From: CAJBVG01 sp943372995 | Lineage (GTDB): Bacteria; Bacteroidota; Bacteroidia; Sphingobacteriales; Sphingobacteriaceae | NCBI GenBank assembly: GCA_943372995.1 | Contig: CALSAQ010000003.1 | Location: 124,001 to 188,000 of the forward strand | DNA: 64,000 nucleotides | Reading direction: 5' to 3' | In this document: one piece after another, positions 1 through 8,894 of the stretch | Numbering within the stretch: position 1 is the first letter of the stretch | Layout: each line of letters opens with the position of its first letter | The notes under the pieces: generated by a model | The model's database searches: none | The model's input: only the letters and a program-made list of their open reading frames with translations | Told to the model about the DNA's origin: nothing | Translations under genes and position numbers: made by a program

Positions 1-2
1 TA

Positions 3-1742
3 ACAACCATACTTAGCTTTATCGATTACATTATCAAAAAAAATGTAAGTACACCTATTGTGGGTATAGCTTTGTTTTGCTCTGGAATGCTTGATTTTAT
101 TCATATCATGACCTCCAATCAGTTTATCAGCTATGAATTCGCAAATCCAGATATAAGTTCTTTCACATGGCTTTTCTCAAGAGTTTTTCATGCATTAATA
201 TTAATATTAGGAGTAGGTATATTTTTATTACAAGGCAAGGACCAATTTATTGAAGAGTACAAAAATGAAAAGTACTTCGTCGGATTTATTGGCTTCATCT
301 TTATTTTACTCTCTATAAACGCTGTTTTAATTGTTACTGATAAATCCTTGGAAATTCCAGCAATGATTTATCCAGATTCTCTTATCTCCCACCCTTACGA
401 CTTAATACCATTAGTATTATACATTATAGCTGGGGTTTATATTTTTCCGAAATATTACCAATTAAATAAAAGCACATTTTCGCAAACTTTGATCCTTAGT
501 TTAATTCCTGCCATTATTGCTCAACTACACATGGCTTTTGGCTCTAAGAGTATTTACGATTATCATTTCTTTGCCGCTCAAGTATTAAAATCGATTTCAT
601 ACTTAGTACCATTTATTGGTTTAACCATAAATTACATCGAAACTTATAAAAAAGAAATCGACATATCAGAAGAATTAGACGTTCAACTAAAATCGAAACA
701 AAAAATAGAAGACACACTTGTTGGTGTATTAGATGCTTCTTTTAATGGTGTAATGTCGCTCTTTCCTATTAAAAACGAACTGGATGAAGTCGTGGATTTT
801 AAATGGACTTTAGTAAACAACAAAGCTCAAATAGATATGGGCTATTCAAGTGAAGAGCTCATAAACAGGCGCTTCTTCTCCATTCTACCTAATGGAACTT
901 ATTTGTTTGAAAAATATAAAAAGGTTTATCTAACTGGTGTTTCTGATAGGTTCGAGATATTTTCAGATCTAAGGAACAAATATTACGAAATTGCTGTAAC
1001 GAAATATGCAGATGAAATAGCTGTAACATTCAACGATATTACTGATCAGAAATTCGGGCAAGAAGCAATATTAAATAATCAGAGAATACAAGCCACTAGT
1101 AAATTTGCTAGGTTAATGACACACGAAATAAGGAATCCACTCACCAATATCCTTTTATCAGTTGAACAATTGAAAGAAGATATCGACGAGAATTCTGATA
1201 AAAATATTTATATCGATATTTTACAAAGAAATACTATACGTATTAATGAATTGATTTCTGAAGTAATGAATGCTTCTAAAATGACGGAGCTAAATATCTC
1301 CGACATTAAATCTGATGTATTAATTAATGAATGTATAAAATTAGTACACGATAGAATTCAATTACAAAATATTAAACTTGAAGTGAGTATTATAGATAAG
1401 GTTGTTTTATTCGTCGACATTGAAAAAATTAAAATTGCCATTTCAAATATAATTCTAAATGCCATTGAAGCTGTTGTTGGCAAAGAAGGGAAAATCAATA
1501 TTAATGGATACAAAAAGAACGATAGCTATATATTCGAAATCATAGATAATGGCATAGGTATATCCATAGAAAATCAACAACGTTTATTTGAACCTTTTTA
1601 TACGAATAAGTCGAAAGGTATTGGAATCGGACTTACCGCCAGTCAGACCATTATTTTTAATCATCAGGGGAATATTCAAGTTAAATCTGAGTTAAATGTT
1701 GGAACTAGTTTCATCATTTCTTTACCTCTACAAAACATTTAA
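3..1742 (+). CDS. Sensor histidine kinase, membrane sensor plus PAS-like domain (5' end outside window)
   Basis: Autophosphorylating sensor kinase of a two-component system in the inner membrane. The reading frame is open to the left edge, so the N-terminus is missing; a GTG at 60 is an internal codon rather than a proven start. Counting from that GTG, the first ~200 residues are hydrophobic segments resembling the MASE3-type integral sensor. Residues ~215-335 look PAS-like, followed by a HisKA dimerisation helix with the phospho-acceptor His355 in MTHEIRNP, then a HATPase_c domain with the N-box (NIILNAIEAV, ~465), DNGIGI and GIGIGLTAS. No cognate response regulator is adjacent within the window. 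The kinase call is firm; the MASE3 assignment is by resemblance and the signal sensed is unknown. Confidence 0.9.
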   Translation, partial: TTILSFIDYIIKKNVSTPIVGIALFCSGMLDFIHIMTSNQFISYEFANPDISSFTWLFSRVFHALILILGVGIFLLQGKDQFIEEYKNEKYFVGFIGFIFILLSINAVLIVTDKSLEIPAMIYPDSLISHPYDLIPLVLYIIAGVYIFPKYYQLNKSTFSQTLILSLIPAIIAQLHMAFGSKSIYDYHFFAAQVLKSISYLVPFIGLTINYIETYKKEIDISEELDVQLKSKQKIEDTLVGVLDASFNGVMSLFPIKNELDEVVDFKWTLVNNKAQIDMGYSSEELINRRFFSILPNGTYLFEKYKKVYLTGVSDRFEIFSDLRNKYYEIAVTKYADEIAVTFNDITDQKFGQEAILNNQRIQATSKFARLMTHEIRNPLTNILLSVEQLKEDIDENSDKNIYIDILQRNTIRINELISEVMNASKMTELNISDIKSDVLINECIKLVHDRIQLQNIKLEVSIIDKVVLFVDIEKIKIAISNIILNAIEAVVGKEGKININGYKKNDSYIFEIIDNGIGISIENQQRLFEPFYTNKSKGIGIGLTASQTIIFNHQGNIQVKSELNVGTSFIISLPLQNI

Positions 1743-1816
1743 CCATCTTAAAAATACTATTTTATTCTTTTGGCCTAGTTTTAGCACTATTAGGTGTAAG
1801 ATTCTATGTCTGCCTC

Positions 1817-1853
1817 AAAAAAGCCTATTCTGTGAAAATAGGATAGGTTTTTT
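1817..1853. terminator. Hairpin terminator flanked by A6 and T6
   Basis: A CCTAT/ATAGG stem (1824-1828 with 1843-1847) is extended by A6 at 1817 and T6 at 1848, so it could stop transcription in either direction. It lies 75 bp after the histidine kinase stop codon. Confidence 0.6.
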
Positions 1854-1966
1854 AAAAACATTCACAAAGAATCTTAGCTTTCCACATAGAACAATTTCCA
1901 CAAAATGGGGAATATGTTCCTCAAGAAAGCAAAATTTAATAAAGTAGAAAAACAAAGATTAATATA

Positions 1967-2125
1967 ATGATTAGAAGTATTATGTTTTTGATTGCCTTAC
2001 TTTTTTTCATAGCATGGAGCTATGTATACTTTGTATTAGGCATTAAAGGATTAATACATTTTTTATTATTGATGTCGAATATTAGTTTACTGATAGGAGT
2101 ATTATATCGTAAACGACTATCATAA
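1967..2125 (+). CDS. Small hydrophobic membrane protein, 52 aa, lmo0937/DUF5670-like
   Basis: A 52-codon ORF in the gap after the kinase terminator. It begins MIRSIMFLIALLFF and contains two hydrophobic stretches separated by a GIKGLIHFLLL segment, ending in a basic tail (YRKRLS). The layout, with a glycine-containing turn followed by LIH and a second membrane segment, resembles the short lmo0937/DUF5670 family of two-helix membrane proteins that is common in Bacteroidota. It has its own downstream hairpins, so it is probably a monocistronic gene. The family assignment rests on pattern resemblance only. No role can be deduced; relatives are often annotated as stress-linked membrane peptides. 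Confidence 0.6.
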   Translation: MIRSIMFLIALLFFIAWSYVYFVLGIKGLIHFLLLMSNISLLIGVLYRKRLS

Positions 2126-2155
2126 AGAGCCTTCCTACAGTTTAGTTTAGTTTAT

Positions 2156-2216
2156 ACGGAGAATGGGTAACTCCGTTTACAGAAATAACCGAGGCGCCCG
2201 CCTCGGTTTTTCTTTT
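2156..2216 (+). terminator. Tandem hairpins ending in a strong rho-independent terminator
   Basis: The first hairpin is ACGGAG/CTCCGT (2156-2161 with 2171-2176). The second has stem ACCGAGG/CCTCGGT (2188-2194 with 2201-2207) followed by a T-rich tract to 2216. It closes the unit of the 52-aa membrane protein. Confidence 0.85.
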
Positions 2217-2254
2217 AGCTCGAATTCCTTATATTTAAGGATTAAGAATAGACC

Positions 2255-3316
2255 ATGTCGATATACAACACTAAACAGCAAAGAATTATCATATTAATCC
2301 TAATTATACTTTTAGGAGCTTTTCTGGCCTATTCATTAAAAGATATTATTTCTGCTGGCTTAGGGGCAATAGTGTTATACACCTTACTTCGATCGTATTT
2401 TATTCGTTTAATAGAAGTTAGGAAATGGAAGAGATCTTTATCAGCACTTTTTATAATCCTGATTTCTTTCGTAGTAATCATCCTCCCCTTTTTTACTTTA
2501 AGCTGGATGGTGATCAATAAAATTGGGTTTTACACAGATAATCCAAATACCATTACAGAAATTTTAAATCACTTTTCGGCACTACTAGGAATCGATACTC
2601 ATTCGGTAAGGGTTGTTGAAATAGTACAGAAAATAGAAACTTGGGCTTTAGGCTCTTTTCCAAGTCTGGTAAATGCCTTGGTAAATATTTTCTTTTTGAT
2701 TTCTATAATGTACTTCATTCTATATTTCATGTTTACCGAATATGAAAGTTTCGAACGTTCTCTACTTAAATATCTACCCTTTAAAGAAAAGAATGCTTTA
2801 ATGCTTGCACAGGAATTACAAAAAGTTACTCAAACCAATGTAATTGGCCAAGGTATTATTGCATTAGCACAAGGGCTTTGTGTTGGCTTAGGTTTTTTAA
2901 TTTTCAAAATAGACGACCCAATCTTTTGGGGAGTGTTATCCGCATTATTGAGTTTTGTACCAGTTGTTGGTTCAGCATTGGTATTTGTTCCTGCTGGATT
3001 AATCGCATTAAGTTATAATAATTATTATAGCGGCATAGGAATATTAGTGTGGGGTGTAATTATTGTAGCAAATATCGATAATGCTTTAAGACTCATCATC
3101 AATAAAAAGATTGCTAATATTCACCCTGTAATATCTATCATTGGAGTAATTATAGGACTACCAATGTTCGGCATATTGGGATTAGTATTTGGCCCATTAT
3201 TAATCTCATTTTTCATTCTATTAATATCTATTTACGAAAACAGAAGTACAACTCCATCCATCTATAAAACAAAGATTATATTAAATAAAAATGATGAAAC
3301 GGAAAAAGACAACTAG
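2255..3316 (+). CDS. AI-2E family transporter (YdiK/TqsA-type permease)
   Basis: A 353-residue polytopic inner-membrane protein of the AI-2E transporter family (PF01594). Hydrophobic segments fall near residues 8-45, 58-85, 140-165 and 200-325. The C-terminal half carries the GxPxxGILGxxFGPLL-type ending typical of the family (GLPMFGILGLVFGPLL, around 305-320). Family length is usually 330-380, so it is complete. The family is named after autoinducer-2 export, but most members have no known substrate, so 'permease of unknown substrate' is the safe reading. The 3' end overlaps the next gene by 26 bp in another frame, suggesting co-transcription with the outer-membrane protein that follows. A TATATTTA sequence at 2230-2237 is a weak promoter candidate. 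Confidence 0.88.
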   Translation: MSIYNTKQQRIIILILIILLGAFLAYSLKDIISAGLGAIVLYTLLRSYFIRLIEVRKWKRSLSALFIILISFVVIILPFFTLSWMVINKIGFYTDNPNTITEILNHFSALLGIDTHSVRVVEIVQKIETWALGSFPSLVNALVNIFFLISIMYFILYFMFTEYESFERSLLKYLPFKEKNALMLAQELQKVTQTNVIGQGIIALAQGLCVGLGFLIFKIDDPIFWGVLSALLSFVPVVGSALVFVPAGLIALSYNNYYSGIGILVWGVIIVANIDNALRLIINKKIANIHPVISIIGVIIGLPMFGILGLVFGPLLISFFILLISIYENRSTTPSIYKTKIILNKNDETEKDN

Positions 3317-5162
3317 TCTTATTTGCTTTTTCTTCTTTTTAATTCTATCAGAACATGCTGGTGCTGTTACATTAACTTTTGTTGATTCTGTTCCTAAGAA
3401 AACATATACTAAAATCGATAGTAGCTTAATGCGTTTCTCTAAAGAATCGAAAGTAGGAAACTGGCTTTTCAAAAATATTTACGATCCTCCTGAGAATAAT
3501 GGCCCTAAACCTATTGATAATATGCAATCGCGACAGAAGCAAGATCGCATCAACCGCTATGAAGGGAAAATAATCCGTTCAATAAGGTTTAAAGTATTAG
3601 ACCCTTTTGGTACGGAAGTCGACGATACCTTAATACACAGAAAAGGTGTTATTGAAAATATTGGTAATAAAATAAACATTGCTACACGTGAACGAAATTT
3701 AAATAGTTTAATTTTATTCGAAGTGGGTGATAAACTCGAACCCTTACGTTTAAAAGAATCTGAACGTCTTTTACGTCGTCAGGAGTACATACGTGATGCA
3801 AGGATTATAATACCATCTAATACGAAAAGAAAAGCCGATTCTGTTGATGTTATCGTAATTGTTCAAGATCGTTGGTCTATTAACGCCAGTGTTGGAGTAA
3901 GTACTTCTTCATCGGATTTTAAGATTACAGAATCAAACTTAGTAGGAACAGGATCGAAAGTAATTCAAGGGGGGAAATACGATTTTGCTAACCAAAAATT
4001 TTCTAACTGGCAAGGAGAATTAAGCGACAATAATTTATTCAACACTTATATTGATGGGAAAATGTTTTATAACATCTCCCCTCTTGTTCGTAATCATGGG
4101 ATAAATTTCGATCGAACATTCTTCTCTCCTCTTACTAAATGGGCTGGTTCTGCAGGTATTAGTAGATATGTACAAACACTTGAATTTCCTGTATCAGATG
4201 GAGTTATTATACCCTCTCGATTAATGTATAATTTAAGTGATGTTTGGTTAGGAAGAAGTTTAAGAATTAATCAATCTGATGAAAATGGAAGATCCAATTC
4301 ATTAGTAATTGGTGTTCGTTATGTGAAAACAGATTTCATTGAAAAACCTAGTTTACTGTTAGACACACTTGATTCGTACCAAGATCGCAATCTTTACTTG
4401 GCAAGCTTTGGTTTTTCGAGTAGAAGATATTATAAAGACAAAAAAATATTTCGATTTGGAAATACTGAGGATATTCCAGAAGGTCGGGCATTTAATGCCA
4501 TTTTTGGGATTTATCAAGAAGGAAATGTGGAATACATTTACAATGCACTTAAATATTCGGCTGGTCAACATATCAATAACTTTGGGTACCTATCGGGTTC
4601 GGCTCAATATGGTGTTTATAATAACAACTATATTGCTTCAAGAGGTGTATTTCATCTCGACTTAAGTTATTTCTCCGATTTATGGACTAAAGGGAAATGG
4701 AATATGCGTCAGTTCGTTTATTTTCAGTCAACAAATGGCTTAAATAGGCTTGCAGGTGAGAGTATTTCCCTTAATGGTAGAGGACAAGAGGGATTATATG
4801 GATTTAATAGCTTTGCTGTGCTCGGACAGAACAAAACAATGCTTAAATTTGAGTCGATAATATACACCCCCTTTAACTTTGCTGGTATACAGGTTGCAAC
4901 GGTTGCATTTGCTGGCTTCGGAAAAATTGGAAAACCAATAGTGCCCAATATCAACCCAAACACAGTATATCAGGCTTATGGTTTAGGTTTTTTATTGAGA
5001 AAGGAAAACTTAGTGGTTAATACCGTTCAAATTTCAATCGGTATATATCCTAATATTCCTTCAGGAACTGGAAGTAATTTTAAATACAACCCAATAGGAA
5101 TTAACAATTTAAACTTTAGAGATTTCGATGTATCGAAACCCGAATTAATAAATTACAGATAA
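3291..5162 (+). CDS. BamA/TamA-like outer-membrane beta-barrel protein
   Basis: A 623-residue predicted outer-membrane protein. A signal peptide (basic MMKRKK, then a hydrophobic core to about AGA at 25) is followed by a periplasmic region with POTRA-like character (about 90-200: 'IIRSIRFKVLDPFG', then 'NLNSLILFEVGDKLEPLRLKES', and 'DVIVIVQDRWSI'). The rest is alternating aromatic/glycine beta-strands as in Omp85/BamA-type barrels. It is shorter than BamA (one or two POTRA domains at most), so it is a paralogue rather than the essential assembly factor. Its start lies inside the 3' end of the permease gene, and the holin-like gene starts one base after its stop, so the set 2255-5929 is probably one operon. 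Function unproven. Confidence 0.7.
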   Translation: MMKRKKTTSLICFFFFLILSEHAGAVTLTFVDSVPKKTYTKIDSSLMRFSKESKVGNWLFKNIYDPPENNGPKPIDNMQSRQKQDRINRYEGKIIRSIRFKVLDPFGTEVDDTLIHRKGVIENIGNKINIATRERNLNSLILFEVGDKLEPLRLKESERLLRRQEYIRDARIIIPSNTKRKADSVDVIVIVQDRWSINASVGVSTSSSDFKITESNLVGTGSKVIQGGKYDFANQKFSNWQGELSDNNLFNTYIDGKMFYNISPLVRNHGINFDRTFFSPLTKWAGSAGISRYVQTLEFPVSDGVIIPSRLMYNLSDVWLGRSLRINQSDENGRSNSLVIGVRYVKTDFIEKPSLLLDTLDSYQDRNLYLASFGFSSRRYYKDKKIFRFGNTEDIPEGRAFNAIFGIYQEGNVEYIYNALKYSAGQHINNFGYLSGSAQYGVYNNNYIASRGVFHLDLSYFSDLWTKGKWNMRQFVYFQSTNGLNRLAGESISLNGRGQEGLYGFNSFAVLGQNKTMLKFESIIYTPFNFAGIQVATVAFAGFGKIGKPIVPNINPNTVYQAYGLGFLLRKENLVVNTVQISIGIYPNIPSGTGSNFKYNPIGINNLNFRDFDVSKPELINYR

Positions 5163-5163
5163 A

Positions 5164-5535
5164 ATGGAACAACAAAATATAAAAGAAAATGTAGTCGATT
5201 TAGTTAACGACTTAAAAGCATATGCCACCTTAAGAGCTAACTTGGTAAGCTTACAGATAAAAAAATTATCTGCTGAACTTATTTCAAGTATAGGCTCAAA
5301 TTTAATTGTAATCATTTTTGCTTCCTTTGTTTTTGTCTTTGGAAGTTTTGCTCTAGCCTATTTTATTGGTGAAAAATACAATAGTTTGTTTATTGGTTTT
5401 ATAAGTGTTACAGGGATTTATTTCTTCTTGTTAATTCTTGCATTACTATTAAGAAACACTATTAAAAATTACATCAGTAATACTATTATTAGCACCTTAT
5501 TTAAAGAAGAAGAACATGAAGACGATAAAGAATAA
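5164..5535 (+). CDS. Phage holin superfamily-like membrane protein (PF07332 type)
   Basis: A 123-residue protein with a charged N-terminal helix (~1-45), two strong transmembrane segments (about 48-70 and 78-98) and a Glu/Asp/Lys-rich tail. This architecture matches the Phage_holin_3_6/YqjE family (DUF1469), which despite its name is a chromosomal membrane family not tied to prophages. There are no phage genes nearby. It begins 1 bp after the upstream stop and overlaps the next gene by 20 bp, so translation is probably coupled. Relatives commonly sit beside small coiled-coil proteins of the YqjD/YqjK type, which fits the next gene. Role unknown. Confidence 0.7.
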   Translation: MEQQNIKENVVDLVNDLKAYATLRANLVSLQIKKLSAELISSIGSNLIVIIFASFVFVFGSFALAYFIGEKYNSLFIGFISVTGIYFFLLILALLLRNTIKNYISNTIISTLFKEEEHEDDKE

Positions 5536-5929
5536 AGCTCAATTAGAAAAAGAAATATACAGACTACAACTGGAGCTAAAAGCGAAAGAAGAAAACTTAC
5601 AATTGAAATTCGATCGCTTGGCCGATTCTTTAGAGCCAGGTGCTATTTTGAATATGGGGGTGAAATCTTTCTTTCGTAAGCAAACCACTAACAAGAGTAT
5701 TGTAACTACTGGCTTAACAATACTAGCTGGATTTCTTGTAGAACGTATTATTTTAAGAAAATCTAATGTACTTGTAAAGTATGGAATCGCTCACCTAGCC
5801 ATGGGTTTAGTGAGTAAACTAGCTGAAGAAAACTGGCATCCAGAAATCATCAGTAAAATACAAAATGCATTATCTCAAGCAATCAGTTCTGCCACTGTTG
5901 AAGAAGAAGAAGATAATAATGAAAGTTAG
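5516..5929 (+). CDS. Hypothetical coiled-coil protein, partner of the holin-like gene
   Basis: A 137-residue protein with no family I can name confidently. Residues 5-40 are a Glu/Lys/Leu-rich heptad helix (KEIYRLQLELKAKEENLQLK) likely to form a coiled coil. A moderately hydrophobic segment follows at ~65-80 (VTTGLTILAGFLVERIIL) and another at ~88-103, with an acidic C-terminus (EEEEDNNES). Position and shape recall YqjK-like partners of YqjE. Its start overlaps the holin-like gene by 20 bp, and its stop overlaps the convergent hemJ gene by 4 bp. Confidence 0.55.
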   Translation: MKTIKNKAQLEKEIYRLQLELKAKEENLQLKFDRLADSLEPGAILNMGVKSFFRKQTTNKSIVTTGLTILAGFLVERIILRKSNVLVKYGIAHLAMGLVSKLAEENWHPEIISKIQNALSQAISSATVEEEEDNNES

Positions 5930-6450
5930 TTGGCTCTCGACTTTTTATAAAGTTTAATAGCTATGAGTAGTACAATGGTTACGACTAATAATCCTACCAT
6001 TCCGTACAACAAGCCTAAGGCATCTTTTAATACTACTATAAATACTATACTTACTAAAAAGAGTGTAGCTAATTCATTCCATAACCTCAATTTCATTGAA
6101 GTCCATCGAACCTCGCTATTTTGAAGTTGCTTATATATGCGATGACATAATAGATGGTATAAGAATAACAAAATCACAAACCCAAACTTCAACATCATCC
6201 AAAAGGAAGTATAATAACCTGTAATATATACTAAATATGTACCTGTAATTAGCGTTAAGATAGCAGAGGGCCAGGTAATACCAAACCACAACCGACGCTC
6301 CATAATTCTAAATTGTTTCTGAAGAATATCGCGCACATCGTTTTCTTTTTCATTTGCTTCTACATCGTAAATAAATAATCGTACGATATAAAACAAACCT
6401 GCAAACCAAGTAACGACAAAAATGATGTGTAAAGCTTTCCAATAAAGCAT
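5926..6450 (-). CDS. hemJ: Protoporphyrinogen IX oxidase HemJ (UPF0093)
   Basis: Catalyses oxidation of protoporphyrinogen IX to protoporphyrin IX, the penultimate step of protoheme synthesis, in the inner membrane. At 174 residues it has the family length. The N-terminus KALHIIFVVTWFAGLFYIVRLF is the HemJ signature with the conserved His8, and later segments carry KFGFVILLFLYHLLCHRIY. Four to five transmembrane helices are visible. Another heme gene, hemN, lies at 16.8 kb. It is read from the right, preceded by an eight-heptamer repeat array separating it from the upstream lipoprotein gene. Confidence 0.88.
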   Translation of the reverse strand: MLYWKALHIIFVVTWFAGLFYIVRLFIYDVEANEKENDVRDILQKQFRIMERRLWFGITWPSAILTLITGTYLVYITGYYTSFWMMLKFGFVILLFLYHLLCHRIYKQLQNSEVRWTSMKLRLWNELATLFLVSIVFIVVLKDALGLLYGMVGLLVVTIVLLIAIKLYKKSRAN

Positions 6451-6451
6451 A

Positions 6452-6507
6452 GATGTTAGATGTTAGTTATGAGGTGTGAGTTATGAGATATGAGTTATGT
6501 GTTGTGT
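6452..6507. repeat. Heptamer word array A (8 words, consensus GNTRTGA)
   Basis: Eight consecutive 7-bp words in constant register fill the space between the hemJ start codon and the stop codon of the lipoprotein gene. Words include GATGTTA (twice), GTTATGA (twice), GGTGTGA and GATATGA. The last word runs into the first base of the lipoprotein's stop codon. No inverted half is evident. Confidence 0.8.
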
Positions 6508-6995
6508 TAGTTATTTAATACTATTGGGCCAGTAGTAATTACATTGCTTTTATTTAAACTCTTATCTAAAATATAATAATCGAACTTAACCGTATCTGCA
6601 ATAACTACACTAATGTTCACTTTTAATTCCACTTCAGCTTTAGTTGGATTTTTCGAACCAAACTCTTTAATCCTTGAATTAAAATTTAAAGTATCTGTAC
6701 TTCCTGGTATTAATATTTTGGTAAACTTCCCATCTCTCTTTTCAAAATAATCAATCATCACATTAAAGTCGTATGGCGGCATAGTATCCGAATTTGATAA
6801 TCCCACATTCCCATCTCCATCGGTAAAAGTAAATTTCAATACCAAACTTGTATCAAAACCTGAAGCATTTTGAAGTAAAGAGTAGGAGCTCTCTGTAATA
6901 ATTGGTCTATTATCGTAAGTCTCTAGCTTATTACAAGCAAGCACTAAAACCGACAAGCCAATTAGTAGGGCTATATTTTTAAAGTATTTACTCAT
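6507..6995 (-). CDS. Hypothetical lipoprotein, 162 aa
   Basis: The N-terminus has a lysine, a hydrophobic core and a lipobox (LVLAC, Cys at ~21), so the mature protein should be lipid-anchored. The mature part has a repeated pattern of short beta-strand-like segments, including FTFTDGDGNVGL (~58-70), reminiscent of calcium-binding or Ig-like folds, but I recognise no named domain. It is transcribed divergently from the LuxE-like gene across a 48-bp gap containing a perfect palindrome, and lies upstream of hemJ, separated from it by array A. A Bacteroidota-specific conserved lipoprotein is the best description. Confidence 0.7.
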   Translation of the reverse strand: MSKYFKNIALLIGLSVLVLACNKLETYDNRPIITESSYSLLQNASGFDTSLVLKFTFTDGDGNVGLSNSDTMPPYDFNVMIDYFEKRDGKFTKILIPGSTDTLNFNSRIKEFGSKNPTKAEVELKVNISVVIADTVKFDYYILDKSLNKSNVITTGPIVLNN

Positions 6996-7008
6996 TCTAA
7001 TATTTAGA

Positions 7009-7022
7009 TTGTAAATTTACAA
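7009..7022. promoter_or_regulatory. 14-bp perfect palindrome in a divergent promoter region
   Basis: TTGTAAATTTACAA is a perfect palindrome in the gap between the divergent lipoprotein and LuxE-like genes. It contains TAAATTTA on both strands, one base off the Bacteroidota -7 box TAnnTTTG, so it may combine two promoter elements or bind a dimeric regulator. No direct evidence for either. Confidence 0.35.
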
Positions 7023-7043
7023 CAAAATAATGAACGTTCAACT

Positions 7044-8033
7044 ATGCTTGAAATTACTCAAAACGATGTTTTTTCGATACAAAACCAACTTGATTTTGAA
7101 GAAATTGCCATGCATGTATTTAGGTTCCAGGCCAAATACAACAAAGTTTATACCGAGTTCATTTCACATTTAGGCATTGATGCAGAAAAAGTTGATTCTA
7201 TACACGATATTCCTTTTTTACCCATAGAATTTTTCAAATCGCAAGAAATTATTACCCAACCTAGCTTGGGAAATGAAACAATATTTAGCTCAAGTGGCAC
7301 CACAGGAACGATACAGAGTAAACATATCGTTAAAGACACTTCTTGGTATATTAATAGTTTCAGAAAGGGATTTGAGTTGTTTTATGGTGATGTAAAAGAA
7401 TACATCATTATAGCATTGCTTCCCTCCTATTTAGAGCGTTCTGGATCTTCGCTAATCTATATGTGCGACGATCTTATTAAGAAGTCAGAAGACGTGCGTA
7501 GCGGTTTTTATTTGAATGAATTCGAAAAGATTAAAAATATAATAGAAGAAAGCAACGAGTCTGAAAAAAAAGTACTTCTTATTGGCGTTACTTATGCGCT
7601 CCTCGACTTTGCTGAAGCTTTTCCTTTCCAAATGCAAAACTGTATAGTAATGGAGACTGGTGGAATGAAAGGGAAAAGAAAAGAAATGCTCAGAGAAGAA
7701 GTCCATCTTATTTTGAAAAAGGCATTTCATTTGAATCGTATTCATTCTGAATACGGAATGACCGAACTACTTTCACAGGCATACTCAAATGGTGATGGAA
7801 TTTTCCGTTGCCCTCCTTGGATGAAAGTGCTAGTGAGAGAAACCCACGACCCTTTCAGCTATCAACAATTTCATAAGTCGGGAGGCATCAATATTATCGA
7901 CTTAGCCAATATCCATTCGTGTTCATTTATTGCTACCGAAGATTTAGGAAGATTATATCCTGACGAACGATTTGAAGTAATTGGAAGATTTGATTCTTCT
8001 GATATCCGCGGATGCAATTTACTTGTGCAATAA
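7044..8033 (+). CDS. LuxE/PaaK-family acyl-protein synthetase
   Basis: Member of the LuxE acyl-protein synthetase family (PF04443) within the ANL adenylating superfamily, which activates a carboxylate with ATP. The P-loop-like motif SSSGTTGTIQSKH lies at about residues 80-93. YGMTELLSQAY at ~236 corresponds to the A5 motif, and TEDLGRL at ~297 to the A7-like region. The length of 329 matches LuxE. There is no luxAB, luxC or luxD nearby, so bioluminescence is not implied. Stand-alone members are widespread in Bacteroidota and their substrate is not established. Transcribed away from the lipoprotein gene; it ends one base before the convergent DUF3667 gene. Confidence 0.8.
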   Translation: MLEITQNDVFSIQNQLDFEEIAMHVFRFQAKYNKVYTEFISHLGIDAEKVDSIHDIPFLPIEFFKSQEIITQPSLGNETIFSSSGTTGTIQSKHIVKDTSWYINSFRKGFELFYGDVKEYIIIALLPSYLERSGSSLIYMCDDLIKKSEDVRSGFYLNEFEKIKNIIEESNESEKKVLLIGVTYALLDFAEAFPFQMQNCIVMETGGMKGKRKEMLREEVHLILKKAFHLNRIHSEYGMTELLSQAYSNGDGIFRCPPWMKVLVRETHDPFSYQQFHKSGGINIIDLANIHSCSFIATEDLGRLYPDERFEVIGRFDSSDIRGCNLLVQ

Positions 8034-8891
8034 TTACAAGCTGTATAATACAACCTCAAACAAAATAAATCTATAGATTTCTAGTAGAATATGATTGGTA
8101 TATACTAGTATAAAAGTAAACGCAAATGCTGCTAACTTATTTATCTCGTAACACTTTAATATTGACCTGTAAAAATAATACCCCAATAGAATAAAGCCCA
8201 GTATAGAAAATGATCTGTCGTTTGTATAGTTCATCAATTCAAGCTGAGGGGCTAAATTATTGATCAAAAGTAACACTAGTGTCAACCCTATCATCAACAA
8301 ACAATAAATCAATAAAAAAGAAATGAAATGTGTAGCATAGATTAAATGCTGTACAAAATATTTTTTCTTCCAGAAAAACAACAACCACAAAAACACAGCT
8401 TGTATCGGAATTAAAATAAATATTAGTGTTTTAGATAAGCTATCCGACTTAGTATTGAACGAAGTTTCAAAATCTGCATAAGAAATATTCTTCTTCGCCA
8501 CTACTTCATCTACTTGTTTCTTTGCTAAATCAGAATACCTAAAATAAGAAACCTGTCCTTTTAATGGGGTATTGAAAATATTAAAATTAACGGTATAATG
8601 ATTAAGCAAATAAAAAAGAGCGTTCAATACAATAAATAACTGCATTGGTTTTGCGAAAGGGACTCGTATGCCTGTCCAGTTATTAAAGGTTAACTCACCA
8701 GGTCTACGTATTAACGATATTATAGATTTTGCAATTTTAGAATCTACATGTGTGAAAATATCTATCCCTTGAGTGATAAAAGTTTTTAATTGAAAATCTT
8801 TATCAGAAAGTACTTTCTCCCCACAACTTGGACAAAATTTTCCTTGAAACTGAGTTTCGCAATTTTTACAAGTAATGGTTTGCTGATCCAT
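8034..8891 (-). CDS. DUF3667 zinc-ribbon membrane protein
   Basis: A 285-residue protein with an N-terminal zinc ribbon formed by CxxC pairs (CKNCETQF, then FCPSCGEK, residues 8-26), followed by a soluble stretch containing the RRPGELT signature and four to five transmembrane helices (about 85-105, 160-185, 190-220, 225-275). This is the DUF3667 layout, a Bacteroidota-rich family of unknown function. It sits 3 bp downstream of tyrS on the same strand, so it is probably read through from the tyrS promoter, and meets the LuxE-like gene end to end. Confidence 0.78.
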   Translation of the reverse strand: MDQQTITCKNCETQFQGKFCPSCGEKVLSDKDFQLKTFITQGIDIFTHVDSKIAKSIISLIRRPGELTFNNWTGIRVPFAKPMQLFIVLNALFYLLNHYTVNFNIFNTPLKGQVSYFRYSDLAKKQVDEVVAKKNISYADFETSFNTKSDSLSKTLIFILIPIQAVFLWLLFFWKKKYFVQHLIYATHFISFLLIYCLLMIGLTLVLLLINNLAPQLELMNYTNDRSFSILGFILLGYYFYRSILKCYEINKLAAFAFTFILVYTNHILLEIYRFILFEVVLYSL

Positions 8892-8894
8892 AAT

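Noticed and set aside
1696..1947. 83-codon plus-strand ORF overlapping the kinase 3' end
   Set aside because: Runs through a terminator hairpin, starts inside the kinase gene in another frame and has no protein-like pattern.
5164..5929. Prophage lysis cassette suggested by the holin-like gene
   Set aside because: The family is chromosomal; no endolysin, integrase or structural phage genes nearby.
7044..8033. Bioluminescence operon
   Set aside because: Only a LuxE-like enzyme is present; no luciferase or reductase genes.
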